DNA of 64,000 nt from an uncultured Opitutia bacterium (GTDB lineage Bacteria > Verrucomicrobiota > Verrucomicrobiia > Opitutales > Opitutaceae): contig CAIPAH010000004.1 of assembly GCA_903862955.1 (NCBI GenBank), forward strand, positions 62,001 through 126,000, read 5' to 3'. Below, piece by piece: positions 27,106 to 36,189 of this stretch. Position numbers and translations under genes: made by a program. The stretch's first letter is position 1. Each line of letters begins with the position of its first letter. The notes below the pieces were generated by a model. That model was not told the DNA's origin and made no database searches. It saw only the letters and a program-made list of their open reading frames with translations.

Positions 27106-27998
27106 CGCGGCAGGACCGCGGCCATGGCGGTGATGTGGGCGGGCGTCGTGCCGCAGCAGCCGCCGACCACGCGCGCGCCGGCGGCGAGGAGGCGGGGGAC
27201 GGCCGCCGCGAACTGCTCGGGCGTAACGTCGTAGGAAATGTTGCCGTTCGCGAAGCGCGGCGAGCCGGCGTTGGGCTGCACGATCACGGGACGGCCGGCA
27301 GCAGCGGCCACCAGCTCCGCGGTGAGCTTCACGTAATCCTCGAGCGAAAGTTCCGTGCCGCAGTTGGCGCCCACGACGTCCGCGCCGGCGGCGAGGACGG
27401 GCGCGAGGGCGGCCGCCACCGAATCGCCCATCATCGTGGCGAAACCCGTGGCGGATTTCTGAAAGGCAAACGTGGCGAAGACGCACCCGGCGCCGGCGGC
27501 GCGCGCCGCCTCGACGGCCAGCACGGCTTCGGCCGGGTCGGACATGGTTTCGATGAGCAGCGCATCGGCGCCGCCCTCCAGCAGCGCGGAGGCTTGCTGG
27601 CGAAAGGCGATTTTCACGTCAGCGGGATCGGCCTCGCCGTAGGGCTCGAACATGCCGCCGAACGGGCCCATGTCACCGAGCACCCACGCGCGGTCGCCCG
27701 CGACGTCGCGGGCGAGTTGGGCGGCGGCAAAATTGATTTCCCGGACCCTCGCACCCGCGCCGTGGGTGAAGAGCACGTAGGACGTGCCGCCGAAGGAATT
27801 GGTCGTGAGCAGGTCGGCGCCCGCGGCGATGTAGTTGCGGTGCACCTGGCGCACGCGGATCGGTTGCTCAAGATTCCACAGTTCCCCGCAGGCGCCGGGG
27901 GCGAGGCCGAGTTGTTGCAGCTGCGTGCCCATGGCGCCGTCGGCCAGCAGGGGCCGGCGGGCGAGGGTGGAGCGGAGCAGGGCGACGCGCGGGTTCAT
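27102..27998 (-). CDS. Homocysteine S-methyltransferase family protein
   Basis: 298-residue zinc-dependent methyltransferase of the BHMT/MetH N-domain family. LLADGAMGTQLQQLGL opens the barrel; AGADLLTTNSFGGTSY follows; zinc cysteines are expected in VGANCGTEL and in VVGGCCGTTPAHI. It is stand-alone (no folate, B12 or SAM domains). ATGA overlaps on both sides place it firmly within the corrinoid/UroD operon, so homocysteine (or another thiol) may accept methyl groups from the operon's methyl-corrinoid protein. It is distinct from the fused homologue at 23.3-25.2 kb. Confidence 0.88.
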   Translation of the reverse strand: MNPRVALLRSTLARRPLLADGAMGTQLQQLGLAPGACGELWNLEQPIRVRQVHRNYIAAGADLLTTNSFGGTSYVLFTHGAGARVREINFAAAQLARDVAGDRAWVLGDMGPFGGMFEPYGEADPADVKIAFRQQASALLEGGADALLIETMSDPAEAVLAVEAARAAGAGCVFATFAFQKSATGFATMMGDSVAAALAPVLAAGADVVGANCGTELSLEDYVKLTAELVAAAAGRPVIVQPNAGSPRFANGNISYDVTPEQFAAAVPRLLAAGARVVGGCCGTTPAHITAMAAVLPR

Positions 27999-29080
27999 GC
28001 GGAGAGAACGTGGACCTCCTCGAGGAAGGCGGTGGCCTGGTTGGCGTTCTTGAAGGGCGTGCCCACGAGCAGCCAGACGCCGTCGGGCCCGAGTTCGCGC
28101 AACACGTGGAGCGCATCGGCGGCATCCTCGGCGAGAATCTGGACGGCCTTTCCGGCCTGGCGGCAGGTGCGATACACCTCGAGCCAATCCGAGGCGCGGC
28201 CGTGGCCGGCGCCGAAGACCCACTGGACGGCGTTGAGGCGCGGCAGGCGCAGGACCATGTCGAGGTGATGGAGCGCCTGGGGGCCGTCGAGGTGGAAGAT
28301 GGTCCGTTCCATCGGCGCCGTTTCCTGCTCCACGGCGGGGCGAATGAAATCCTCGCCGATATCCTTTGAGACGAGGCAAAGGAAGTCGCAGCTCGGAATG
28401 TACGCCGGGCCGTTGTGCAGGTAGCTGCACCACGTCGTGCAGGGCTGGCCGAGCGAGGTGAGGCGCTGGTAAACGCGGCGGTAGGCCTCGAGATACGCGC
28501 GGCTCGCGTGCGAGCAGGCGCGGCGCACGAGCTCCGGGTCGTCAATCAGGTCGAGGCAGAGATCCTCGGGCCCGCGGAGGCCCGCGAGGATGTCGTAGTT
28601 GCCATGCAGGTCGGGCTGGGCGACGTAAAACCTTCCGCCGAAGCGATCGGCGGCGAGCGCGATCATCTCCTCGATGGCCTGCCAGTAGGGATTGTTGAAG
28701 TCGGGCGGCGTCGCGATGAAGCGTTCCCAGTCGGCGAGCTCGTGCACGGTGTGCTGGCACCAGCTGGTGGACTCGCCGAAGACCAGTTCGGCGCCGAAGA
28801 GCGTGGACACCAGGTCCGGCCCGACGTTGGGGAAGAATGAGGGCACGCAGTCGCCGTAGGCGGGGTTGTGCGACAGGTGCGCGTAGGCCGACTCCACCTG
28901 AAATTTCGCGTCGAGCCAGCGATCACGGAGCGTCGCGTGGTTCGAACGCGGGGCGGACGCCGGATGCCGGGGTTCCACCCAAAGTGAAACGGGCGGGCGG
29001 TCGAGCCGCTGGCCCAGCCACCACGCGTCGTAACGGGCGCTCGCGGCGGCGAAGGAAAAGTGATGGTTGCGCTTGGCCAT
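27995..29080 (-). CDS. UroD-superfamily methyltransferase-like protein, paralogue 2 (divergent)
   Basis: 361 residues. A divergent member of the UroD superfamily of the type that starts with MAKRNHHFSFAAASARYDAWWLGQRLDRPPVSLW. The zinc-site region reads TIFHLDGPQALHHL (H-x-D-G) and no cysteine is visible at the C-terminal ligand region (VWLLVGTPFKN), so a cysteine-zinc site like that of MtbA is not supported. Trp- and Tyr-rich segments (TTWCSYLHNGPAYIPSCDF) could line a substrate pocket. It is tightly packed: 4 bp after paralogue 3 and overlapping the homocysteine methyltransferase. Function inferred from operon membership only. Confidence 0.72.
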   Translation of the reverse strand: MAKRNHHFSFAAASARYDAWWLGQRLDRPPVSLWVEPRHPASAPRSNHATLRDRWLDAKFQVESAYAHLSHNPAYGDCVPSFFPNVGPDLVSTLFGAELVFGESTSWCQHTVHELADWERFIATPPDFNNPYWQAIEEMIALAADRFGGRFYVAQPDLHGNYDILAGLRGPEDLCLDLIDDPELVRRACSHASRAYLEAYRRVYQRLTSLGQPCTTWCSYLHNGPAYIPSCDFLCLVSKDIGEDFIRPAVEQETAPMERTIFHLDGPQALHHLDMVLRLPRLNAVQWVFGAGHGRASDWLEVYRTCRQAGKAVQILAEDAADALHVLRELGPDGVWLLVGTPFKNANQATAFLEEVHVLSA

Positions 29081-29084
29081 AAGA

Positions 29085-30344
29085 TCAGACGGCGGCGCCG
29101 TTGAAGTCGCGGACGGCGTCGACCATGGCCACGATGTTGGCCACGGGCGTGCGCGCCTGGACGTTGTGGATGGTGTTGAACACGAATCCGCCGCCGGGGG
29201 AAAAGGCCTTGAGCCGCTCGGTGACCTGGGCGCGCACCTGCTCCGGCGTGCCGAAGGGGAGCGTCTGCTGCGTGTCGACGCCGCCGCCCCAGAAGACGAT
29301 GCGGCGGCCGAAATCCGCCTTGAGCCGCACGGGGTCCATGTCCTTGGCCGAGCACTGGACGGGGTTGAGGATGTCGAAGCCGACGTCGATGAACCGGTCG
29401 ATCAGCGGCCGGACGGCGCCGCAGGAGTGCTTGAAGGTCTTCCACGCCGTGTGCTTGTGCACCCAGTCGTTCACGCGGCGGTAATATGGCGCGAAGAGCT
29501 CGTCGAACGTCGCGGGTGAGCAGAACTGCGAGTTCTGCGTGCCGAAATCCGTGCCGCAGACCACCAGCACGTCGATGGTGTCGCCGGCCAGCGCGGCGTA
29601 GGTCGCGAGATTGCGCAGCGCGATCTCACACTGGTAGTCGAAGATGTGGTGGATGTAGTCGCGGCGTTCCACGAGGGAGATATACCACTCGCCGACGTCG
29701 CGGATGCCCTTGGGGTGCTTGAGGAATGCGGCGGGGACGAGGGCGATGTCGCCGAAGCCCATGCCGCCGACGCCGGAGACGATCGCCCGCTTGTCGCCGC
29801 GCACGCGCGCGAACTCGCGCTCCCAGTGCTCCACGTCGGCCGCGCTGAGCAGCTTGAATTCCTCGCAGTTGTCCGCCGGGTCGAGCTGTTCCTCGGTGAA
29901 CGGCGGCTGCCGCACGATGGCGTCAAAGAAATACCCGCCCGCCGGCATGTGCCCGCTGGCCGGCACGGAGGTGTCGCCCTCGGGGAAAAGATAGACGTCG
30001 CCCGCCGCGCTCTGGCGGGTGCGGAAGCCCGCGGGCACGAGCACAAGCTGGTTCCACGGCGTGCGCCACTCGTGCCAGCCCTCGTTGGGAAAACCAAACA
30101 TCGTGCTGCGGCCGTTGGCCGCGATGCAATCGGAGCCGAGGGCGTTTGCGAGGTCGTCCTCGACTTCGCCGAGCATCTGGAACGGCTCGCAGACCTTCAC
30201 CGGGTGCCGCGGCAAACCGTAGTGTTCCCGCAGCGCGGCGACGCAGCTGACGTGGAAGCTGGTCAGGCCGGTGCTGCCAAAGTCCACGGGCACGGGGCCG
30301 GCTTCATGCCGGAGTGCGCGACGGACTTTTTCGCGGGAGGTCAT
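29085..30344 (-). CDS. UroD-family methyltransferase, paralogue 3 (H-x-C motif)
   Basis: 419 residues from MTSREKVRRALRHEAGPVPVDFG, a classic start for this family; the track ORF extends far upstream in a non-coding frame. The catalytic-face motif TFKHSCGAVRPLID has the H-x-C-G of zinc methyltransferases, and the C-terminal region FVFNTIHNVQARTP gives a His instead of the usual Cys as possible third ligand. Upstream, IVSGVGGMGFGDIA and DFGTQNSQFCSPATFDELFAPYYRR match long UroD-like methyltransferases of anaerobes. 23 bp separate it from paralogue 4. Best guess: a methyltransferase I demethylating an O- or N-methyl substrate. Confidence 0.83.
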   Translation of the reverse strand: MTSREKVRRALRHEAGPVPVDFGSTGLTSFHVSCVAALREHYGLPRHPVKVCEPFQMLGEVEDDLANALGSDCIAANGRSTMFGFPNEGWHEWRTPWNQLVLVPAGFRTRQSAAGDVYLFPEGDTSVPASGHMPAGGYFFDAIVRQPPFTEEQLDPADNCEEFKLLSAADVEHWEREFARVRGDKRAIVSGVGGMGFGDIALVPAAFLKHPKGIRDVGEWYISLVERRDYIHHIFDYQCEIALRNLATYAALAGDTIDVLVVCGTDFGTQNSQFCSPATFDELFAPYYRRVNDWVHKHTAWKTFKHSCGAVRPLIDRFIDVGFDILNPVQCSAKDMDPVRLKADFGRRIVFWGGGVDTQQTLPFGTPEQVRAQVTERLKAFSPGGGFVFNTIHNVQARTPVANIVAMVDAVRDFNGAAV

Positions 30345-30367
30345 GGGGTTTGGCCGTGGGGCGGCAT

Positions 30368-31498
30368 TCAACCGCGCATCCCGAACAGCTCCTCCTTCAG
30401 GTTGAGATAATACAGGTAATCGTCCGGATCGACGTTGGGCGGGCACCGGTGGTCGCAGAAGGGGATGAAGCCGCCGGCGGCGACGTAGGGGACGAGCGAC
30501 CCGACCCACTGGCGGATCGCGGCGCGGCCGCGGCCGAGGGCCATCTTGTCCACGCCGCCCATGATGCGCAGTTCCGGGCCCCAGCGGTCGAGCGACTCGC
30601 CCGGATGGCCGGAACCGTTGACTTCCCACGGGAACATCGTGTTCACGCCGCCGGCGAGAAAATGCGGGATCAGCGGGCGGACGTCGCCGTCGCAGTCGAT
30701 CCACCAGATGTCCACGCCGTGCGCGCGGAGCTTCGTGCTGATGCGCTTGTAGCGCGGCACGACGACGTCGCGGAAGAAGCCCACGGAGACGAGCGGCCCG
30801 CTCTTGTAGCAGATGTCCTCCCAGCCGGCGGCGTAGTCGAACGCGACGTGCGGCAGCACGGCATCGAGGAAGTCTTCCACCAGGACGCAGGACGTCTCGA
30901 CGATGTCCTCGACCATCTCGGGGTAGTCGAACACGGCATACGCCAGGCCTTCGACGGTGAGCATGTCGCGCACCTTGCCGATCATGGAGCCGCACCAGAC
31001 GCCGAGCGGATAGTCGCGGTTGGCGGGGTGGTCGCGCAGGATGGCGGCAATGTCGGCCTTGCGGTCGGGGTGACGGCGGTCGAAGCGCTCCTCCTTCACG
31101 CGCTTCCAGTCGTCGGGCGTCTTGACGCTCGAGTCGAGGAAGTGGGGGATCGTGTCGTGGCCGTCCATCGGCACCTCGGCGATGAGGCCGTCACCGTTGC
31201 GCAGGACGCGCGTGGTCGCGGTGCGGGAAATCTCCTCGTAAGGGAAGGTCGGGTGCATCCAGTGCGACCCGACCACCGCGGTGCGGTCGAAATTCAGGAA
31301 GATGTCGGCGTCGTTGTTGTTGGTGATGCCGTGGTCACGGAACATCGGCCAGAGCTTGAAGTTGTCGTCCCAGTACCCGAATTCCATGTTGAAGCACCGG
31401 TCCACCGGCTGGCGGTGCATCTGGCGCTGGAAACGGGCGCGGTCGGTGAGCGAGCCGCGCCACTTGGGCAGGAAGGGGGTGATGGCCGGGGTGGACAT
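30368..31498 (-). CDS. UroD-family methyltransferase, paralogue 4 (D-C-D motif)
   Basis: 376 residues. The barrel motif reads IWWIDCDGDVRPLIPHFL, so the histidine of H-x-C is replaced by Asp; the C-terminal ligand loop is GFIPFCDHRCPPNVDPDDY, rich in Cys and His. The N-terminus RARFQRQMHRQPVDRCFNMEFGYWDDNF is of the MtaA/CmuA-related type. It begins 5 bp after paralogue 5 stops, so translation is probably coupled. The altered metal site suggests a different metal geometry or substrate from MtbA-like enzymes, but activity is unproven. Confidence 0.8.
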   Translation of the reverse strand: MSTPAITPFLPKWRGSLTDRARFQRQMHRQPVDRCFNMEFGYWDDNFKLWPMFRDHGITNNNDADIFLNFDRTAVVGSHWMHPTFPYEEISRTATTRVLRNGDGLIAEVPMDGHDTIPHFLDSSVKTPDDWKRVKEERFDRRHPDRKADIAAILRDHPANRDYPLGVWCGSMIGKVRDMLTVEGLAYAVFDYPEMVEDIVETSCVLVEDFLDAVLPHVAFDYAAGWEDICYKSGPLVSVGFFRDVVVPRYKRISTKLRAHGVDIWWIDCDGDVRPLIPHFLAGGVNTMFPWEVNGSGHPGESLDRWGPELRIMGGVDKMALGRGRAAIRQWVGSLVPYVAAGGFIPFCDHRCPPNVDPDDYLYYLNLKEELFGMRG

Positions 31499-31503
31499 GA
31501 AGT

Positions 31504-32589
31504 TCAGTAGTTCCCGTAACGGTCGATGAAGCCGATGATGGCGCGGTAGGTGTCCCAGCTGACCTGGGGAGGCACGGAGTGATCGGAGTGGTAGGCATAA
31601 CCGCGCGTGGCCATGCCGGCGGCGAACTTCGTGCGGATTTCCTCCTCGATGAGCGGGAGGTTGTTCGTCGCCATCTTCATGACGTCGATGTTGCCGAACA
31701 TGGCGAGGCGGTCGCCGTACGTGGGCGCGAACTGGCGGATGTCCATGCCCGCCTTGGCCTCGATGGGCTGGAGGCAGTCGAAGCCGGCGGCGATGTAGAG
31801 GTCGAGGACGCCGCTGACGCGTCCGTCCGTGTGATAAATGACGCGCATGTCCCGCGCGTGCGCCCATTCGGCCATGCGCTTGTGCTGCGGCCAGACGAAC
31901 TCGCGATACATGGCGGGCGAGCAAATCGTGGCGTGGTTGTAGGCCATGTCGCCGTAGATCCAGAGGCCGTCGGGCTTGATGCCCTCGGCCAGGACGGCGT
32001 CGAAGGTGCGGAGCACCACATCGGTATGCACCTGGACGATGTCGCGCACCCAGTCGGGATCCTCGATCATGGCGACCAGGAAGGCCTCGTCACCGATCTG
32101 TTTGCGCAGGGCTTCGAAGCCTTCGACCCCGCTCAGAAACGTCCACCGCCCGAGCTGGCGGCCCTTCTGGTAGCGCAGCGCGGAGAGCTTCGGATTCACC
32201 TGCAGCGGGGCGGCCAGCAGGGCGGGGCGGTAGATCTTATCCCAGGCCGCGCGGGAATCGCAGCCGAAACCCACGTGCTCCGGCGTGCCGGAGCGGCCCT
32301 TCCAATACCGGACCACGCCGCCCCAGGCGTCGCGGTAGGTTTCGGTCTCGGTATCCTGTGTGATCAGCTCTTTCTGCTGTGGAAATGGCGCAGGCCAGGA
32401 CCAGCAGAGCGGCTGGAAGTCACTCTGCAGGAAGAGCAGCGCATCCTCGTGGTCCCAGAGGAGACCTTCGCGTTGCCAGCGGGTGATCGTCTCAGGCCAG
32501 AAGGTGTCGCACCGCGGGATGCGGTCCTGGTCCTGCCGCGCGAACATGCGATTGACGCGTTCGCACCCGGTCATGGCAGTGGAAATCAT
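31504..32589 (-). CDS. UroD-family methyltransferase, paralogue 5 (H-T-D motif)
   Basis: 361 residues (a second Met at residue 6, MTGCERVNRMFARQDQDRIPRCDTFW, is an equally good start). The active-site strand reads VIYHTDGRVSGVLDLYIAAGFD, and the C-terminal loop GYAYHSDHSVPPQVSWDTY is a frequently seen variant in unassigned UroD-like methyltransferases. It is the first methyltransferase after the corrinoid-protein gene (38-bp gap), which favours it as that protein's principal partner. Substrate unknown; UroD heme function rejected as for its paralogues. Confidence 0.82.
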   Translation of the reverse strand: MISTAMTGCERVNRMFARQDQDRIPRCDTFWPETITRWQREGLLWDHEDALLFLQSDFQPLCWSWPAPFPQQKELITQDTETETYRDAWGGVVRYWKGRSGTPEHVGFGCDSRAAWDKIYRPALLAAPLQVNPKLSALRYQKGRQLGRWTFLSGVEGFEALRKQIGDEAFLVAMIEDPDWVRDIVQVHTDVVLRTFDAVLAEGIKPDGLWIYGDMAYNHATICSPAMYREFVWPQHKRMAEWAHARDMRVIYHTDGRVSGVLDLYIAAGFDCLQPIEAKAGMDIRQFAPTYGDRLAMFGNIDVMKMATNNLPLIEEEIRTKFAAGMATRGYAYHSDHSVPPQVSWDTYRAIIGFIDRYGNY

Positions 32590-32627
32590 GTCCGCACCTC
32601 ATGGAGGCCCGGAAGCAGGTCGGCGGC

Positions 32628-33263
32628 TTAAGCCGCCTGACCCACGAGTTTCTTGGCGATGTCGACGGCCGTGCCGGCGTCGGCGGCGTAGCCGTCGGCC
32701 CCGATCTCATCCGCGAAAGCCTGGGTGATCGGCGCGCCGCCGACCATGATCTTGGTGCTGAGCCCCGCCGCCTTGAGAATCCGGACGGTGTCCTTCATCG
32801 CGGGCATCGTGGTCGTCAGCAGGGCGGACAGGCCAACGAGGTTGGCGTTGTGTTCCTTCGCGGCAGCCAGGTACTTGTCGGCGCTCACGTTGGTGCCCAG
32901 GTCGATGACGGCGAAGTTCGCCCCGCGCCACATCATGGAAATCAGGTTCTTGCCGATGTCGTGGAGGTCGCCCTGCACGGTGCCGATGATAGCGGTGTAT
33001 TTCGGCTTGATGCCCGCGCTGGCCAGCAGCGGCTCGAGGAGCTTCAGGGCCTCCTTCATCGCGCGCGCGGCGACGAGCATCTCCGGGACGAAGATCTCGT
33101 TTTTCTTAAACTGCTCACCGACAATCGCCATCCCGGGGACCAGCCCCTTTTCGACGATGTCTTGCGGGGCAGAGCCAGCCGCGAGGAGTTCCTGGGTGAG
33201 TCGCACGGTGTCGGTCCGCTTACCTGCGGCCACGGCGGCGGTCAGTTCGGATAATTGGGGCAT
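32628..33263 (-). CDS. MtaC/MttC-type corrinoid protein (B12-binding methyl carrier)
   Basis: 211 residues. An N-terminal helical cap domain (ELTAAVAAGKRTDTVRLTQELLAAG... VPEMLVAARAMKEALKLLEP) is followed by a Rossmann B12-binding domain. The base-off/His-on signature is GDLHDIGKNL with His101; VGLSALLTTTMPAM and MVGGAPITQAFADEIGADGYA complete the cobalamin fold. Free-standing carriers of this type shuttle methyl groups from a substrate methyltransferase to an acceptor methyltransferase. It is the only one in the window and the first gene of the leftward operon, divergent from the reactivase gene, so it is the probable common partner of the array. Confidence 0.95.
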   Translation of the reverse strand: MPQLSELTAAVAAGKRTDTVRLTQELLAAGSAPQDIVEKGLVPGMAIVGEQFKKNEIFVPEMLVAARAMKEALKLLEPLLASAGIKPKYTAIIGTVQGDLHDIGKNLISMMWRGANFAVIDLGTNVSADKYLAAAKEHNANLVGLSALLTTTMPAMKDTVRILKAAGLSTKIMVGGAPITQAFADEIGADGYAADAGTAVDIAKKLVGQAA

Positions 33264-33518
33264 GCCACTTTCTAAGGCGTTGGGGAGCGGGTTGTAAATG
33301 CGAACACCGCGCCCAACCCGTTATGCACAAAAGTATTCCCAATTTTTACATGAAGCGCGCTTTGTCAGGCCTAGGGGCGGGTGGTTTATGCTGGTAAGCA
33401 TGGGAAGGCCCCACGGACTGCACCCGCTTCCAATGCCCAATTTATATAACATTTTGGTATTAGCAGGCACACTGGCCTCCTTCGGACCCCTCACGGGCCG
33501 CACCGAAGGGCGGGCCCC
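33264..33518. promoter_or_regulatory. Divergent promoter region between corrinoid protein and reactivase
   Basis: 255 bp without a credible gene; the 74-codon track ORF here is not convincing. Composition is markedly AT-richer than the surroundings, with segments such as CCAATTTTTACATG and TTTATATAACATTTTGG that could hold promoters for both operons. I could not pick unambiguous -35/-10 pairs or a cobalamin riboswitch. One shared regulator could control both units here. Confidence 0.45.
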
Positions 33519-35147
33519 GTGAACCCGCGTCTCAAGCTCGAAACGCCCGATGGCCCCGTCGAGGTGGGCGTCAGCGGCACGGACGCCCGCCTGCCACTCT
33601 CCGAGCTGCTGGCCCACCGGGGGCATCCGCTCAACACCCGTTGCGGCGGCCGCGGGCTCTGCGGCGGCTGCGAGGTCGGGCTGCGCGCCGGCACGCTGCA
33701 GCGTCCGGACGGCACGACCGTCGGTCCCGGTCCCGACGACCGGCTGCGCTCCTGCCAGCTGCGGCTGACGGGCAAGGATGACGTGACGGTGACTTTGCCC
33801 GCGCGGTCGCTGCTGAGGCACGAGCCGGCGATCGTGGCGGAGTTCAAGATCAATGTGCCGTGGGCGCACGACCCACTCGACCCCGACGCTCGGATCGGCG
33901 CGTCGGTGGACGTGGGCACCACCACGGTGGCGCTGTTGCTGTCCGACCTGAAGACCGGCAAAGTGCTCAGCGAGGCGTCGGCGTTCAATGCGCAGATCCG
34001 TTTCGGCGAGGACGTGCTTACGCGCATCCAGATGTGCAGCCAGGGACCCGCGGCGGTGCAGCAGCTGCAGCGGGCGGTGGCGGTGGAGACGATCCAGCCC
34101 CTTTTGGCCGAGGCGTGCCAGGAAGCCGGCGTGGCCCTGGGCGACGTCGGCGTAATGACCGTCGCGGCCAACACCACGATGCAGCACCTGTTAGCGGGTG
34201 TGGACCCGAGTCCCCTCGGCGTGCATCCGTTCAGGGCGGTTTTTCTCGATCATCGCGTCTATGCGCCGAAGGAACTCGGCCTGGACTTTGGCGGCGCCCA
34301 GGCGAAGGTTCACCTGTTGCCTGGACCGGCTGCCTACGTCGGCGCGGACCTCGCGGCGGGGCTGGTGGCGACGGGCATGCTTTACGACGAGGGCCCCGTG
34401 CTGCTCGTGGATGTGGGCACCAACGGCGAGATTATCGCCAAGGTCGGCGATCGCCTCGTGGGCTGCGCGACGGCGGCGGGGCCGGCGTTCGAGGGCGCGG
34501 GACTTTCCAGCGGGACCCGCGGGGTGAAAGGCGCCATCGAGCGCATTCGGCTGGAGGCGGCCCCGTTTCACGCGGAGCTGGGCATAATCGGCGGCGCGGC
34601 CAAGCCGATCGGCATCTGCGGCTCGGCCTACGTCGATTTCCTCTGGGAGGGGCGGCGGACTGGCATCGTGCAGGCGAACGGACGTTTCTCCGAGGACTTC
34701 ATCGCCAGCGCCGGGTCGCGCGTGCAGGCGGACGAGTATGGGCGCAAGCTCCAGCTCTGCGCGCACGGAACGTCGGGGCCGGTGTGGGTCTCGGAGGTGG
34801 ACATTGCGCGCCTGCTCCAGGCCAAGGCGGCGATCGCCGCCGGCATCAACACCCTGCTGGGCCTGCTGGGCGTGGCGGCGGCGGACGTGAAGACGCTCTA
34901 CCTCGCGGGCGGCTTCGGCATGCACCTTTCGCTCGACCATGCCATCGGCTGCGGCCTGCTCCCGGGTTTCACGCCGGCGCAGATCCACGTCGTGGGCAAC
35001 ACCTCGCTCGGCGGCGCGTTCCTCGCGCTCAATGACCGCAACCTGCTCGCGGAAATGTCGGGCGCCTGCGCGCGCCTGGAATCGATCGAACTCAACCTGC
35101 AGCCCGGCTTCGAAGACGCCTACATCGACCAACTGATGCTGCCCTGA
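33519..35147 (+). CDS. RACE-type corrinoid activation protein (2Fe-2S ferredoxin + ASKHA ATPase domain)
   Basis: Reductive activator of corrinoid-dependent enzymes: uses ATP and a low-potential electron to return Co(II) to Co(I). 542 residues with a GTG start. The N-terminal plant-type 2Fe-2S domain has Cys42, Cys48, Cys51 (RCGGRGLCGGCEVG) and Cys79 (LRSCQ). A short linker leads to the ASKHA domain: SVDVGTTTVALLLSDL, LLVDVGTNGEIIA, GAGLSSGTRGVKG, GICGSAYVD and LYLAGGFGMHL. Relatives are the O-demethylase activating enzymes and RACo, not the 4Fe-4S RamA. Being the only reactivase here and divergent from the only corrinoid protein, it probably serves the whole array. Confidence 0.94.
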   Translation: MNPRLKLETPDGPVEVGVSGTDARLPLSELLAHRGHPLNTRCGGRGLCGGCEVGLRAGTLQRPDGTTVGPGPDDRLRSCQLRLTGKDDVTVTLPARSLLRHEPAIVAEFKINVPWAHDPLDPDARIGASVDVGTTTVALLLSDLKTGKVLSEASAFNAQIRFGEDVLTRIQMCSQGPAAVQQLQRAVAVETIQPLLAEACQEAGVALGDVGVMTVAANTTMQHLLAGVDPSPLGVHPFRAVFLDHRVYAPKELGLDFGGAQAKVHLLPGPAAYVGADLAAGLVATGMLYDEGPVLLVDVGTNGEIIAKVGDRLVGCATAAGPAFEGAGLSSGTRGVKGAIERIRLEAAPFHAELGIIGGAAKPIGICGSAYVDFLWEGRRTGIVQANGRFSEDFIASAGSRVQADEYGRKLQLCAHGTSGPVWVSEVDIARLLQAKAAIAAGINTLLGLLGVAAADVKTLYLAGGFGMHLSLDHAIGCGLLPGFTPAQIHVVGNTSLGGAFLALNDRNLLAEMSGACARLESIELNLQPGFEDAYIDQLMLP

Positions 35148-35158
35148 ACCCTTTTACC

Positions 35159-36187
35159 ATGAGTGCTACCTCCCGAGAAATCGTGCACCAGTCACTGGCC
35201 TTTGCCGGGCCACCCCGCGCGCCCCGCGACCTGTGGGTGCTGCCGATCGCCGCGGAGAAATTCCCGGAGGAGCTCAAGGCCCTCGAGCGGGACTTTCCCT
35301 CGGACTTCACCGCCATCTCCGGCCACGAGCGCCAGACCGCCCCGACGCGCGGCAATCCGCACGTCATCGGCGAATTCACCGACGAGTGGGGCTGCACCTT
35401 CATCAACATCCAGCGCGGGGTCATCGGCGAGGTGAAGCAGCCGCTCGTGCGCGACTGGGCCACCGACCGCCGGCGCATCCACGTGCCGCGCGAGTGGCTC
35501 ACCGTGGACCGCGACGCCGTCAACCGCGACTGCGCGGCGACCCAGAAATTCACGTTTTCCGCCGCGTGCCCGCGGCCATTCGAACAGCTGCAGTTCTTGC
35601 GCGGCTCGGAGGACCTCTACCTCGACCTGGCGGAGCTGCCGCGCGAGCTGCTGGAGTTCATGCGCGAGCTGCACTCGTTCTACTGCGAGGTGCTCGAGAC
35701 CTGGGCGCGCACCGACGTGGACGCGCTGCGGTTCATGGACGACTGGGGTTCGCAGCGCGCGCTGCTGATCGCGCCGGCGCTCTGGCGCCAGCTGTTCAAG
35801 CCCATGTATCGCGACTACGTGCAGATCGCGCACCAGCACGGCAAGAAGCTGTTCATGCACTCCGACGGGCACATCACGGCGATCTACCCGGACCTCGTCG
35901 AGATTGGTATGGACGCCGTCAACTCGCAGCTGTTCTGCATGGGCCCGGAGAATCTCGCCCCGTTTGCAGGCAAGATCACCTTCTGGGGCGAGATCGATCG
36001 CCAGCACCTGCTGCCTGATGGCACGCCGGCCGACAACGAGGCCGCTGTCCGCCGCGTCCACCAGCATCTCTGGCGCAACGGCGGTTGCATCGCGCAGTGC
36101 GAATTCGGCCCCGCCGCCCGTCCGGAAAACGTCCGCGCAGTCTTCGCCGCATGGGACAAGCTCGCGCCTGCCAAAACCCGCTCCTGA
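35159..36187 (+). CDS. UroD-family methyltransferase, paralogue 6 (H-S-D motif)
   Basis: 342 residues, 11 bp after the reactivase. The start MSATSREIVHQSLAFAGPPRAPRDLWVLPIA is unlike the usual SRERVLAAL type; the body then follows the family (FEQLQFLRGSEDLYLDLAELP, ALRFMDDWGSQRALLIAPALWRQLFKPMYRDY). The motif strand is LFMHSDGHITAIYPDLVEIGMDAVNSQ and the C-terminal loop GCIAQCEFGPAARPENV supplies a Cys. This MDDWGSQ...LFKPMY arrangement is common among unassigned demethylase-like UroD proteins. Probably co-transcribed with the reactivase and paralogue 7. Confidence 0.82.
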   Translation: MSATSREIVHQSLAFAGPPRAPRDLWVLPIAAEKFPEELKALERDFPSDFTAISGHERQTAPTRGNPHVIGEFTDEWGCTFINIQRGVIGEVKQPLVRDWATDRRRIHVPREWLTVDRDAVNRDCAATQKFTFSAACPRPFEQLQFLRGSEDLYLDLAELPRELLEFMRELHSFYCEVLETWARTDVDALRFMDDWGSQRALLIAPALWRQLFKPMYRDYVQIAHQHGKKLFMHSDGHITAIYPDLVEIGMDAVNSQLFCMGPENLAPFAGKITFWGEIDRQHLLPDGTPADNEAAVRRVHQHLWRNGGCIAQCEFGPAARPENVRAVFAAWDKLAPAKTRS

Positions 36188-36189
36188 CC

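Noticed and set aside
33298-33522. 74-codon ORF in the divergent promoter region
   Set aside because: Short, AT-rich stretch with no domain-like sequence, ends over the start of the reactivase gene; better explained as intergenic.
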